Part shown: positions 52,989 through 63,346 of the stretch, piece after piece | How positions within the stretch are numbered: position 1 is the stretch's first letter | How the letters are laid out: each line of letters opens with the position of its first letter | From: Linum tenue | Taxonomy: Eukaryota > Streptophyta > Magnoliopsida > Malpighiales > Linaceae | DNA length: 64,000 nt | Assembly (NCBI GenBank): GCA_946122785.1 | Contig: CAMGYJ010000007.1 | Span: 36,605,587 to 36,669,586, forward strand | Direction: 5' to 3' | Notes under the pieces: model-generated | Database searches by the model: none | What the model was told of the DNA's origin: nothing | Seen by the model: only the letters and a program-made list of their open reading frames with translations | Position numbers and translations under genes: made by a program

Positions 52989-53678
52989 GGGTCCGGATAG
53001 TATAACAACAAGTGTTGTTATACTAACAACAAGGGCATAATAGTAAAATGACGATAAAAATAATAAAACAAAAATTAAAAGATTTATCATCATCCTCTCC
53101 CCCGTTCCGATCCCCATCGCAGGCGTCTCCGTTCCTCCTCTCCCCCCAAATGCCTGCGGCGGAGACAGAGGAGACATCACTCTCATCAACGGAGGCTTGC
53201 CTCGACGGATCTCGTGGGGATCGAGAAGGAGCCGACCCGGAGGGACAACAGTGGTGCTCTCTGCCATAACTTGTTTCTACTCTCCCCCTCCTCCTCGTTT
53301 TTCTGCTGCCGTTGTTCTTCATCGACAACAATTCAAGATGGTGACAGAGAGGGCAGTGGTGGTCGGCGCTCGAATCATAGTGTTGAGCACCGCCGCAGCT
53401 TCGTCGTCAACGTCTCCAGCCTGCCCGATTACACGTCCGATGGCCGCATATCCTCGGCCCTCCATGACTGCCTCTCCAACTTCTGGATCTGGATTTCAGA
53501 TTTGGTGGTCAGGGAATCGAAGAAGATTTCGCCGGGACCTTAGCCGCAAGGTAGTTTCGGATTTCATAACGGCGGCGCGTGAAGTTCCGAATGGAGATTT
53601 CTCATTCCTTCACTTTTTATCCGGTTGTGGTCGCGGTGGATCTGTTCTGACAAGTCGCATCTTCCCTTTACTTCTCAC

Positions 53679-54432
53679 TATGGGTGGTAAACGGTAAGCC
53701 GGTAAACGGTTTACCGTTTTACCGAACCGTTTACCGGCGGTATCGGCGGTCGAGCGGGATTGTGGCCTTCTCGGTTTACCGGACAAGGTATCGATATTTA
53801 CCGACGGTAAGTCGGTAATACCGATACCGAAATACCCCCCCCCTTTTGCAGCGCTGCGTTTTGATCCCCCCCCCTCCCCAGCGCTGCTCTGCGTTTTGAT
53901 CCCCCACCCCCAACGTTGCGATGCGTTTGGCAAACCCTAGGACTCCTAAACGGCAGCGACCCAGCCACCCAGCCCGACCTCACCTCTTTCGTTTTCTTTT
54001 CGACGCGCAGCCACCTCTCCAACTCTCCTCTTCTCGTCTTCCTTCGCCTGCTCGCCTATTCTTCTGCTGACAGACGACGACGAGCTACTCGCGGGCTTCC
54101 CCTGACGGTTGACTCTCCCTTCCCTCGCCGACGCGCGACGCGCTGCCATTCGCCAGCCATTCCCAATTCACAGTCCTCCTCCGACCTCCGCCACCTTCCG
54201 GCTTCCCCGCCGCCGACAGGCCGCCATCTCCTCGCCTCCTCCGACCTCCTGCCGTCCTTATCACGGTATTTCGGTAAATACCGGTTTGTAACAATTTACC
54301 GGTAATTCGGTAATCTGTAAACCGGTTACAAACCGGTATTGGTAATCGGTAACCAGTTTTACCACCTTCGGTTTACCGAAACCGGTAAATTCGGTAAACG
54401 GTAAATTGGTTACCGACCGAATCCCACCCCTA
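53679..54432. mobile_element. hAT-like element with 8-bp TSD (CTTCTCAC), 754 bp
   Basis: CTTCTCAC flanks it exactly (53671-53678 and 54433-54440). Ends are TATGGGTGGTAAACGG and, on the other strand, TAGGGGTGGGATTCGG. Subterminal GGTAAACGGT/ACCGGTAAA words are dense at both ends. The centre has C-runs and GCAGCGCTGCG repeats (53836-53915) and sequence resembling a 5' exon, without a domain. No transposase. Confidence 0.75.
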
Positions 54433-55059
54433 CTTCTCACAAACCAAATACACCTCGATCTGGAAAGCGTCATCTTCCTCGTCGTCTATGGAGATTGTCT
54501 TTGACGGTGTTTGGGTGAATAGGGCTCCATTCTTCAGGTTAGGACTAGATTCAACATAGAGTTGCTTTATCGATTGTTAATCGAACTCAGCTCGACCAAC
54601 AACGACGATGGCGTCCACGCCGCCGTTCTCAATCAATGCCCAGAAGCCTTATCTCAACATGATCTTAGGAGGAGAGCAACTGGATGATGTATTTTGCTGC
54701 TTTTGGTCTTGTCAGCAGGCCCCAATCTTCATATTTTGTACTAGTTTGTGTGCATAAAGGCGGGTGCCATCGAAGTAGTATTGACTTAGGAATGCAGGGT
54801 ATTAGATGATAACCATGCTTAACTTTTGTATTTTGTATAGAGCATGTTGTGGTCATGAACCGAAGTAGAATGTAAAGAGCTTAGGCTGCTTCTTCTGCAT
54901 TTTCACTTAAGAAAGCAGGGGAAATTAGATGGGGAAATGATCCAATGTATATACCAACTATGCTGCTACTTCCTTTCTGATTATCAGTGAGAACTCATTT
55001 AAATATATGATTCAGTGAGTTATTTTCGTTGTGTATATATATGTTCTTATGTATTCGGT

Positions 55060-55690
55060 GGTCGTAGCAGAAACCTCCCAATCCATACTACAAATCTCCT
55101 AAAACAAACCAAAAACACCACAAAGCATAACACAAATATTCCGAAAGCACACCAGAAACCTCATAATACAAACCACAAACACGATAAAGCAAACCACAAA
55201 CCTCCTAATGCAGACCATAAATATATTAAAACAAACCAGAAACCCCACAAATCAAACCATAAAATTTTCGAAAGCACACCATAAACTTCTTAATGCAAAC
55301 CAGAAACACAATAAAGCAAACCATAAACCTCCTAATGCATACCACAAATCTCCTAAAACAAACAACAAACCTCACAAAGCGAACCACAACATTTGCAAAA
55401 GCACACCAGAAACCTCCTAATGCAAACCACAAACACAGTAAATCAAACCACAAAAAAGCAAACCATAAACGTCCTAATGCAGACCACGAATATATTAAAA
55501 CAAACCAGAAACCCCTCAATGCAAACCACAAAATTTTTGAAAGCAAACCAGAAACTTCTTAATGCAAACCACAAACACGATAAAGCAAACCAGAAACTTC
55601 TTAATGCAAACCACAAACACGATAAAGCAAACCACAAAAGGCATACAAAAATATGAGAAACCAATCCATAAATCTCACAATGCAGACCAT
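55060..55690 (+). repeat. Minisatellite of AAACCA-AAAC type
   Basis: Short units such as CAAACCACAAAC, CTCCTAATGCA and CGATAAAG are reiterated over about 630 bases in mixed order, for example TAATGCAAACCACAAACACG at 55559 and 55600. The long open frames on both strands are by-products of the repeat. Confidence 0.8.
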
Positions 55691-55769
55691 AACATCCGGT
55701 GGTCGTTGGCCGTTGACCGGTCAGCGAAGACCGTTGACGGGTCAACAAAAATCGTTGACCAAACTCCGA

Positions 55770-55985
55770 TGACCGTCAGTGAGTAGATTCCGGTGCCGAT
55801 AGGCATATTCCGGCCCCGGTGACTAGATTCCGACGCCGGTAAGCATATTCCGACAACGGTGAGCATATTCCGGCGACGGTGGCATATTCCGATGACAAAT
55901 AGCATATTCCGGTGACAAAAAAGCATATTCCGGTGACCGACGGCCAGATTCCGGCGACCGAACGCCGAATTCCGGCGACCAAAAT
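55770..55985 (+). repeat. ~20-bp minisatellite GCATATTCCGGTGACGGTGA
   Basis: About ten degenerate units of (G)CATATTCCG-(C/G)-GACGGTGA and AGATTCCGGTG-CCG. It is preceded by GTTGACCGGTCA-type words at 55707-55760. Confidence 0.8.
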
Positions 55986-56389
55986 TTTGGTCCGAAAAAT
56001 AAAAATTTTATTTTTTATTTTTTTATTATTATTTAAACATATTTTTCATAATGACAATTATACCCCTGCTTTGATTTTACACTAGGTCAACTCATCTAAT
56101 AAAAGTCATCACAATCCTAGCTTCCTATTGGTTGGAGACTAGTGTTGTTACAATAACAACAAAAGGAGTGTTGTTATAGTATCTAGTCCCGTACGGGTAA
56201 CAGTGGAGGATTTTTTTTAATTCTATTTTCATTAAAATCCATTAATCCAAAATTAAGATTAATCAATAGAAATTAATTAAAATAAAATCTCCAACTCATA
56301 ATGGGAATTACCTTACCCATACTCGTACCACCTCAATTACTAGTCGAACCTAACTGAGAAAAAAATCGAGGTGTTACAGCATAATGGTT

Positions 56390-57290
56390 TTTTTGGACAT
56401 GTATGATTTTTCTCTTATGAAGGCAATCCAACCGAGGGTAAAGGGTTTTGTAGAGGTTCCTAGCCTTGAGAACTACACACGAGGAAACAGGAATCTCCAT
56501 TGATGAGAAGAACCACAACTTCCAAGAGAAGAACCATAACCTAAAATCGAGGAGCAATCACAATAAGCAGAACAAAACGACCAACGAAACGACTACAGAC
56601 TATGATGGACCATCCTCACGAGCAAGAGCCTCCAAAGCGCAACTATCATATGTCCCGACCGTACAGCAAAGCCAATTTGGCATTGAAGGGCCAATTTCTA
56701 TCTTTTTCCGTTCCCTTTTATTTTGTTCGACGTTAGTACTTAGACTTAAAATACTTAGTATGTGTAAGAATCGATATGTGTGTGGTAGAGTAGTTTATAT
56801 ATTTTGTGTATGGATAACCACTTCTTCCTCTCTTGTGTGTGTACTTGAATGTGAAATCGTTAGAACAACGAAGACCTACACTTGTGCACCTTCTTCAATC
56901 CACAAAAACATATAATAACGCTTCGTGAACCCCAATAGATACCACATTGAGGAACACTGTCTTCCTCAAGTGTGGGGGGATGTGCATGCATGTTTTAAAA
57001 GTTCATGATGAATGTTGTAGTGAATTAGCTACCTCCATATGATGATGAATATAAGACGTTTATGGTTATGTGTGGGAGCGTATGTTATCGATTGAATGGG
57101 TTTTGTGTGGATTGAATGACTTATAGTTCTTGCTTGGAACCTTGTCGTTAGTCCAATTTTTTTCAAATTTGAAGATTTCAAACAACTTTTCCTATGCATC
57201 CACTTACTCATTATACATTGAATTGTTAGATGATTGGGATGGTGTGCGTTATAGGGAGTAGTGTGGCACTACGATACTTGATGGTGCATG
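56390..57290 (+). other. Divergent relative of the non-autonomous element's 3' internal region
   Basis: CATTGAGGAACACTGTC followed by CTCAAGTGTGGGGGGATG (56946-56983) matches the region at 2313-2350. Further on, TTGCTTGGA-CCT, TCAAATTTGAAG, CATTGAATTGTTAGA and GGGAGTAGTGTGGCACTACGA (57262-57282 region) parallel 2395-2530. The preceding ORF (56466-56915) is Asn/Lys-rich, then hydrophobic, with no domain. Confidence 0.5.
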
Positions 57291-57890
57291 AGGGGTTATA
57301 ATTCTAATTCCTCTTGTTTGTGTGGATATTGTTTACAATCAAGGTTATGACATGTTTGTAAGACTCTATCCCCAAATTTTGGACTCCAACAAGTTTTTTA
57401 AAATGTTGCTCCAATATGAAAAATCTTTTGAAAAATAAGTGTTCTCGCTTGAGAGACAACGGGGCGTCAAAGAGCTTTTCTATTGGTCTGGAGTGCCATT
57501 TGAGAATGTGTTTAGTGATCAGATAGCTTTCTAACATCTAACCATCAGCTTTTTCTACTTTCCATCCCCCAAACTCCTCTCCTCCTCACGGGACTTGTAT
57601 GAGAGAAGATAGTGTACCTCAGGGCAAGTCGAGAGACATCGACTCTTGTTTGTACCTCACATATGTGGCAAATTGTCTGTCGTGGAGACGGGAGTGCAGG
57701 CTGGGAATTGGTGCTTGAGAGATTAAGGCTCACGTCCGAATGCATCACCTTAATACCTAAATTCATGCTCTCAGCCATCATTTTCTCCCACATGAGGCTG
57801 AGATAGAGAAGTCAAAGTACTTTTCTCTTAGCCACGAGGGAGAGAGCCTTGTTTTCATAAAATATGCACGTGTGGTGCCATGTGAGGCAA
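57291..57890. other. Unassigned stretch
   Basis: No gene recognised. Short overlapping ORFs on both strands at 57545-57806 have no domain. It probably belongs to the same decayed LTR element. Confidence 0.3.
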
Positions 57891-58095
57891 TATGGGTGGC
57901 TAAATTTTAGGTGTTGGGCTCTCTTATCTAGTCTTTATCCGATTTTATGTCCGGTCCCGAATGGTTTTTTACCTCAAATCTAAGCCCGAATATGTGATTC
58001 GATTGTTTACTATCTGGTCCTTGTCTGGTCTCGGTCCGAGTTATACGATCCGGTTTCGAGTAAACAAAAAAACACGGACCAAATAGCCACCCCTA
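57891..58095. mobile_element. hAT-like MITE, 205 bp
   Basis: Ends TATGGGTGGCTA and, on the other strand, TAGGGGTGGCTA (11 of 12 match). Flanking octamers TGAGGCAA (57883-57890) and TGCGGCAA (58096-58103) differ at one base. The interior has GGTCC/CGGTC words in both orientations, as in other hAT MITEs. Confidence 0.7.
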
Positions 58096-58239
58096 TGCGG
58101 CAATGTTAAGTTGAGGTTTGAAAGTTTGAGTCCTCATTTGAAAAATTAGGAGCATCTCCATGGAGCCCATTGATTTTCATGTTTGTCTTGAGAGTCTCCT
58201 GGTGGATGTAAAACCCTAACCAGGCCGAGTACTACTATT

Positions 58240-58915
58240 ACCAAAATACCCTTGATAAACCGTGTCGCAACATAAAAACTGAAAGGACTTGGAAAGAAAT
58301 AGCCGGAAATTCCCGTAAATATGCTTTAATAAATATTTTAAACTCAAATAACAATTCCTTGAAAACATTGAAAAACCATAAATACTCTTAATAAACTCTT
58401 ATCAAGTCTCAGGTCCTACAAACACATGAAATTGAAAGTCTTCATACTGGAGTCCGCCCCTAGCTGGTTGGTTTGTAGCTGGTTGTCCAACTGGCTGTTC
58501 CCTCGATTCATCTATATAACCTCGTGAGTGGATTGGGATCAGTCTACGCCTTACTTAAAGACTGAGAGACTATGGTTATTAACTTAGGTGTTCACTTTAA
58601 AACTTGTAGAAGTTGTTTGTACTTCCATCATTTAAACTTGAACTCTCAAATACGTGGGAGTTGGAGTTACTCGTCACCCTCAAAATCTTTAACTTTAGAA
58701 CTCTTTTTGTAGTATCTTAAAACCTTTATCTTACAACGGGGCCTCTACCTCGACTTAGTTGGTGCCACTACTAGCCTTACTTAAACATGGATACACTCAC
58801 AATGGGGTGCCCCTCACATGGGTTTGACCACCGCATAACGAATCACTATCCGCTGTCAAACTACGGTGTGTCTACCGCGGAACGTATCACCATCCGGTAG
58901 CAGACCTAAATCTAA
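58240..58915 (-). other. Gypsy LTR/3'-region remnant, minus strand
   Basis: On the minus strand the sequence CTACCGGATGGTGATACGTT and GATAGTGATTCGTTATGCGGTG is of the same kind as 11270-11370 on the plus strand. The remainder is AT-rich LTR-like sequence. No ORF. Confidence 0.35.
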
Positions 58916-59220
58916 GGGGTCGTTTGGAAGTTGTGATTCTTTAAATTGATGAATTCTATCAATGTGTGCATTCTGAATTGATGTTTTGCTTGAATGGTTG
59001 TATTTGAAAAATCTCTTGTTTGGAGGTGTAGATTATGTTTTTCACTTATCTAAAAATATAATATACAATTTCGGTTTAAAGACATATTTGCCCTTCATTA
59101 ACTCTTTTATCCATGGAGAGAGGAGTCATGGGTGAGGCTAATGTTGGAATAAATAAAAAAATAGAAGGGACAAAAGTGGAATAAAAAATAGACAGACAAT
59201 CATTCGTTTACAATCTTAAC
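58916..59220. mobile_element. Fragment of GGTCGTTTG-type element
   Basis: TAA followed by GGGGTCGTTTGGAAGTTG and AT-rich sequence. This is the usual left end of Harbinger/Tourist-type MITEs; the right end was not found. Confidence 0.4.
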
Positions 59221-59259
59221 TTTAGTTAGAGATTGTCAATCCTTCATTTTGACGGACGC

Positions 59260-60523
59260 GTCCTGATGTTCACGTTCGTGAACTTGGGCCGTGAACTGGG
59301 CGCTAGGTGTAAAGAGAGAGATTATAGGAGGAAAAAGGGGGAGCCTTTGGTAGGTTTTTAGTGTGTAGAATAAAAGAGGGTTTCTAGTGAGAGATTAGGG
59401 TTTTCTCTTCCTATTCTAGAGAGAGTGTGTCATTCAAAGGAGGAAGAAGGAGATTTGGGCTTGCCCTAGGATAGAGGGGTGAAGATTCTTACCTCTCAAG
59501 GGAGATTCAAGCAAGAAGGAAGGAAGGTTGTCATCTCTTAATGGTTCTTTCTCTCCTCTTTCCTGTTTTCCTTTGCCTAGCTATGGAACACCCCACCTAA
59601 TCATTTGGGTATTGTGACTCCTAGTCTAGATGTGTGTTGGGATGTAAGAACTTGATTCTATTGTATTGATTGTGTATATAATATTTGAGGTATTAATAAT
59701 GAATGATTGAGTGTTTCTTGCATTGTCTCATTATTGGTCAAATTAACCTAGAGGGTGGAAATCCCCTTTTGGCCCATGGGAAGCTTGACCTCCTAGCCAC
59801 TTGGGTAACCCCTTCTAGGTTAATATAGGGCAAAAACCTCAAGTATCGGAGTAGTACCATGATTCTTTCATGATTGGTCTCTCTGTCGCCCAGATTAAGT
59901 TCCGAGGGATTGGTTTGCAATCCTTAGTTGATTAGTTAAGAGGGTTAGATGGCCTAGCCTATTGTCGCAATCCTTGGCCGAAAGGTTAAGAGAGTTAGTC
60001 TACTAACTTATTGCGACATTCCTTAGTTGGTCAAGTAAGAGAATTAGGGTTTTCTTTGTTGATCGAACAAGAGAGCTAGGACCCCTAGCTTATTGTTGCA
60101 ATCCTTAGCCTAGAGCTTAAGAGAGATAGGTTTCCTAGCTTATTGTAGAAATCCATGATTGGTCGACCTAGGACGGTTTGCTCCTAGGTTGTTGCACCCG
60201 CCTCACCATATATAAACATATCCTTCACACTAGGGTTCGTTCATTGTTTCTTAGCACAAGACTAGGGGAAGCAATACCCAAGTGAAGTCCTCTCATATAG
60301 AATTCTCCTCGATTTACTTTACTTGTTTGTTTTCATTTTTAGTTTTCATAGTTTTAAACTCAAAACCGGTTTGCTAGATAACAACTTAAGTGATTGAAGT
60401 AGGGGTACATGGACCAGCCCGGGTTTGACAACTAAGACATACTTGCCCTATTCTGCACCTAGCTAGAGCTTAAAAACTTGGGCTCTAATTGAGATTAATT
60501 CGCGGTGTATCCGTGGCGAGTCA
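59260..60523 (+). repeat. 5' LTR of a third Athila-related element (left limit uncertain)
   Basis: It ends CCGTGGCGAGTCA and is followed by a tRNA-Asp PBS, as in the other family members. The body includes CTAGAGAGAGTGTG, and a set of repeats of the form GCAATCCTTAG(C/T)-GA-AAGAGAG(T/A)TAG between about 59930 and 60130. The left end is not defined. Confidence 0.5.
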
Positions 60524-60529
60524 AGTTTT

Positions 60530-60548
60530 TGGCGCCGTTGCCAGGGAA
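60530..60548 (+). promoter_or_regulatory. Primer-binding site, tRNA-Asp
   Basis: TGGCGCCGTTGCCAGGGAA matches the tRNA-Asp 3' end with one base out of place. It is preceded by the same AAGTTTT spacer as at 42679 and 38578. Confidence 0.8.
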
Positions 60549-60880
60549 CCACGGTCCATTATTTTGAATAGGTCGCTTAGTGTTACTCTTGCATTTTCTA
60601 TCTTGCCTTTTTGTTTTTGTTTTGTGTTCCATTTGTGTTTTTTTTTACCACTCTTTATGTTGAAGGGTGGTTCGTGTGCGTTTGATTTTGATTTTTAGTA
60701 TTTTTGTGTTTGTAGGTATTGGATCATGGATCCTTATGATTTCGCCCAAGTGTGGGGGTATCCACAAACACCCGAGAGTGGTTACCCCGAAACTTCATGG
60801 GACGATCAAGAAGGGGGATGTCAAGGATCCGGATTATATTACTGACTCGTCCCGAATACCACAATTGATTCCCGCCTAAA
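60549..60880 (+). pseudogene. Start of a non-autonomous-type ORF, divergent
   Basis: After a T-rich leader, GTGTGGGGGTATCCACAAAC and GAGTGGTTACCCCGA (60754-60790) parallel the start of the copy-2 ORF (GGGGGTATCCACCAC, GAGTGGTATTACCCCGAGAC). The acidic remainder is not present; after about 60880 the sequence changes. Confidence 0.45.
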
Positions 60881-60983
60881 GGTCCAAGTATAAACCTTAG
60901 TCAGGTGTAGTACAGGGCAAGTATGTTTAAATATCGACTCGGGCCATTGTGAATTTCTCCAAGTTCCGAACTTCCCGATCATT

Positions 60984-61298
60984 GTGAATTTCTCCCTCTC
61001 TTGCCATTATGATATGATCCCAAATTTTCAGCCATTCACGTCACAATTACTTGACAAAGAAGCTACCGAAGTTGGGAAGAAGAAGGGCAGAATTTGGCTA
61101 AGTCAAAATTCGTTTTCAGGGTACATACTTTGGAGGCATGGTTCTCTCAATTGGCTTGGTGGAAATTCAAGTTTAAGAGTTTGTTTTAAAGATAAAGTTA
61201 CCATCTTTCCAATGGTGTGCTTTGTGAATCCAGATGATGTCATTAAGGTTGTTTTCCAATGCCTCAAAGTTGCTACCTCAAAACTGGAAAACTGCTAG
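60984..61298 (+). other. Unrecognised ORF, 104 codons
   Basis: The product (MNFSLSCHYDMIPNFQPFTS start; a middle with LWRHGSLNWLGGNSSLRVCF) has no motif I know. It lies between two LTR-type regions and is probably fortuitous or a scrap of a retroelement. The region 61300-61560 is likewise unassigned. Confidence 0.2.
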
Positions 61299-61559
61299 AA
61301 AAGGGTTAGTCTGGAAACGTATTTATGAAGCCTACTTTGGAGCTCAATTCGAGGAGCATGGAGCTGATTCGAGTTCAGAGGCTTCCACAACATGAAACTA
61401 GGTATGTTTATGTACAAAGGAAAGGAATTGGATGGAAGATCGGAATTCTGGAAGGCCTTGAACGAAAGGCGTGAAGTTAGTACGAAAGCTGTTTTTGACT
61501 GTTTGCTGGCAGCTTACTTGTGCTTCAAGAAAGGAAGTTTAAACCCGAATTTGAGTCCT

Positions 61560-61800
61560 TTTTAGAGTATATTTTTACCTTAATTGTTTCCTTGTTAGTT
61601 TAGAATTGTATTAGGTTTTCTTTGGCTATAAAATCCTTCTAGTTTTCGTTGTAATGCAGAGACTTTGTTGAATAGAAATAGAAACCTTTGGGTTTTTGCA
61701 AGTTTGCGTACTTGTGTGAGCTTTGGTGGATTCCAAACTCGTTGAGCTCTTGTATCGATCAAAAATGCGTTGATCGTGGCCGTGCATCTACCTTTATATC
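61560..61800 (+). repeat. LTR-like segment with TATA box
   Basis: GGCTATAAAATCC (TATA at 61627-61633), a T-rich run and TTGAATAGAAATAGAAACC downstream have the look of the U3/R part of a plant LTR, similar in build to 62800-62900. No PBS follows. Confidence 0.35.
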
Positions 61801-62669
61801 ATTCGAGCCTTCTTCCACGTGAAAGATTGCACGTTTGATTCCGTTTTATCCAAACACCCAAGAACATCCTTGTTTTTTGTTCCAATTTCGTTTTAATCAA
61901 TCCAATCCTTGGATTGATTGTGTTGCTGCGTACTTTGGTAAAAATCCAACCCCCCCAGGGTAGCATTACATTATGTTCAGACACTCGAAAAAAAAGGGTT
62001 ATTCGTCAATGATTTAACTTTCAGACTGATGAAAATGAATGAAGGACCTCACAAAATCACTCCCCCACGTGTTTGTACTCGATTTAGGTCACTCGTTTTC
62101 TTACCACTCATGTTCCACTCAACAGAATTGGCCTTTAACCGAAAAATGAGCTGACAAAGCCTCTTTTCACTCTCACTCCGTAACCCTAGGTCATAACTTC
62201 TCACTTCTCAACTAGCATAATCAGAAACCAATCAAGAACAACACACGAAATGACTTTCTTGCATGATCTGACCTAGTTCCCACCTTTTCCTTTACTTTGA
62301 TTTTTCATTTTTTTAATAACTGAAAGGCTTTTTCTCAAGGTTGTTAAACCCCAATTCGGCCGGCCGGTTCGATCGAGTCTGACCAGAACCGGAGATGAAA
62401 ATGGCTCTGCACAGCCATATTTTACCACTAGCCGGAGCCGGTCAAAACTTGATAAAACCGATCAAAATTGTGAAAACCCAGGGTCTGAACGGTTTCAGCG
62501 GCTTCCGGCTGTCAATGGAATGACGCCGTTTGCGGCATGAAATTGCCTAAGGCTGCGTAACCCACGCGTCACGTCTCGCCTAATCTCCTGTCGAGTTCGA
62601 CTACGCTCTCCGCCTCTCACCACCCATCTTCGAAGCAGATGAAGAAGCCGGCAGACAACGTAGTTGATG
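61801..62669. other. Intergenic, MITE-like scraps
   Basis: No gene. 62338-62510 contains CGGCCGGCCGGTTCGATCG and GAACCGGAG/CCGGTC words as found in plant MITEs with self-complementary ends; no paired termini or target duplication seen. Confidence 0.3.
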
Positions 62670-62942
62670 AGGGTATTTTCCATGTTTTGGACTCTGGGTA
62701 GTTTCTGTTTGGGCTAGGGTGTTTTTCCTTTTGGGTCAAGTTTTCCTTTTGTGTTTGGGAAGGGGTACCCGAATTGGGGTAGGATTAGGTTAAGTATTAG
62801 GCTTTTCTAAGCCTATAAATATGTACCTTTGGCATTAGTTCCGTATCAATCAAATAAATCAAAGGTTTATAGACACCAACGTCTTTCTCTCGCTTGTGAG
62901 TTACAAGCAAAACCATTGAATCGTGGGTTACAGTTCATCAAT
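62670..62942 (+). repeat. LTR end of a gypsy element (left limit uncertain)
   Basis: It contains a TATA box, TATAAATA at 62814-62821, the ATCAATCAAATAAATCAAAG block typical of the R region and ends just before the PBS. Confidence 0.5.
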
Positions 62943-62954
62943 TGGTATCAGAGC
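62943..62954 (+). promoter_or_regulatory. Primer-binding site, initiator tRNA-Met
   Basis: TGGTATCAGAGC, perfect core. Confidence 0.85.
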
Positions 62955-62979
62955 CTGGTTCCGAATCCGTTCGAGATAT

Positions 62980-63346
62980 GTTCGCAATGGGTACCGGCAC
63001 GGCAGCTGAACGATGCTCGGGGTTAGAGGCAGCGTTCGAGGAGATGCAGACAGGCATCGCGACCAATATGGAGAATATCGCGAATCTAACGGCGGAGGTC
63101 ACCGCCCAAGGGGCGCGCATGACCAGGATCGAGGCCATGATGGAGACGGTGCTGGCCAAGCTCGACGCGTGGATTCTGCAGCGGGAGGTCAAAGGGCCGG
63201 TGGGCTCTGGTAGCGACGAGGAGAGCTCGGAAGAGAAGGAGGGAGAGAAGAGTACGACCGGGATGAAGATTGGCGAAAGGAGCACGACCGGGCCAAAGAC
63301 CGGCAAGAAGGGCGTGTCCAAGCCCAAGTTCGGCGACGGCAGCTGA
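62980..63346 (+). pseudogene. Gypsy gag N-terminus, truncated by an LTR
   Basis: The ATG at 62980 starts MFAMGTGTAAERCSGLEAAF; then come a coiled-coil stretch (NMENIANLTAEVTAQGARM, RIEAMMETVLAKLDAW) and a Ser/Glu/Lys-rich tail. This is the usual beginning of a chromovirus-type gag: a helical heptad region followed by a charged linker before the gag core. The frame ends with TGA at 63344-63346, and these three bases are the first of an LTR that starts there. So the stop is supplied by the inserted LTR. The gag core, knuckle and pol are not in the window. Confidence 0.65.

Larger units (their letters stand above)
52989..56190. mobile_element. 3.2-kb terminal-inverted-repeat element carrying gene-like fragments and minisatellites
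   Basis: Left end GGGTCCGGATAGTATAACAA and right end, read on the minus strand from 56190, GGGACTAGATACTATAACAA; together with the following CA, 18 of 22 positions match. Inside both ends GTTGTTAT/ATAACAAC words are repeated. GTA occurs on both sides (52986-52988, 56191-56193), a possible 3-bp target duplication. The interior holds GC-rich gene-like sequence (53090-53670, 54440-54660), a nested hAT, and two minisatellites near the right end. No transposase. The superfamily is uncertain. Confidence 0.55.

Noticed and set aside
53197..53697. 166-codon plus-strand ORF, Ser/Pro/Arg-rich
   Set aside because: It lies in GC-rich sequence where three frames are open at once, has no domain, and crosses into the terminus of the nested hAT element.
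55060..55690. CRISPR-like direct repeats
   Set aside because: Units are degenerate, spacers are not unique and the context is a plant nuclear genome; it is a minisatellite.
55015..55786. Long ORFs on both strands (Asn/Thr/Lys/His-rich plus, Phe/Val/Cys-rich minus)
   Set aside because: They are products of the AAACCA minisatellite, which has few stops in several frames.
58916..59220. Complete Harbinger/Tourist MITE
   Set aside because: Only the left end is present; no inverse CCAAACGACCCC and no second TAA were found within the following 400 bases.
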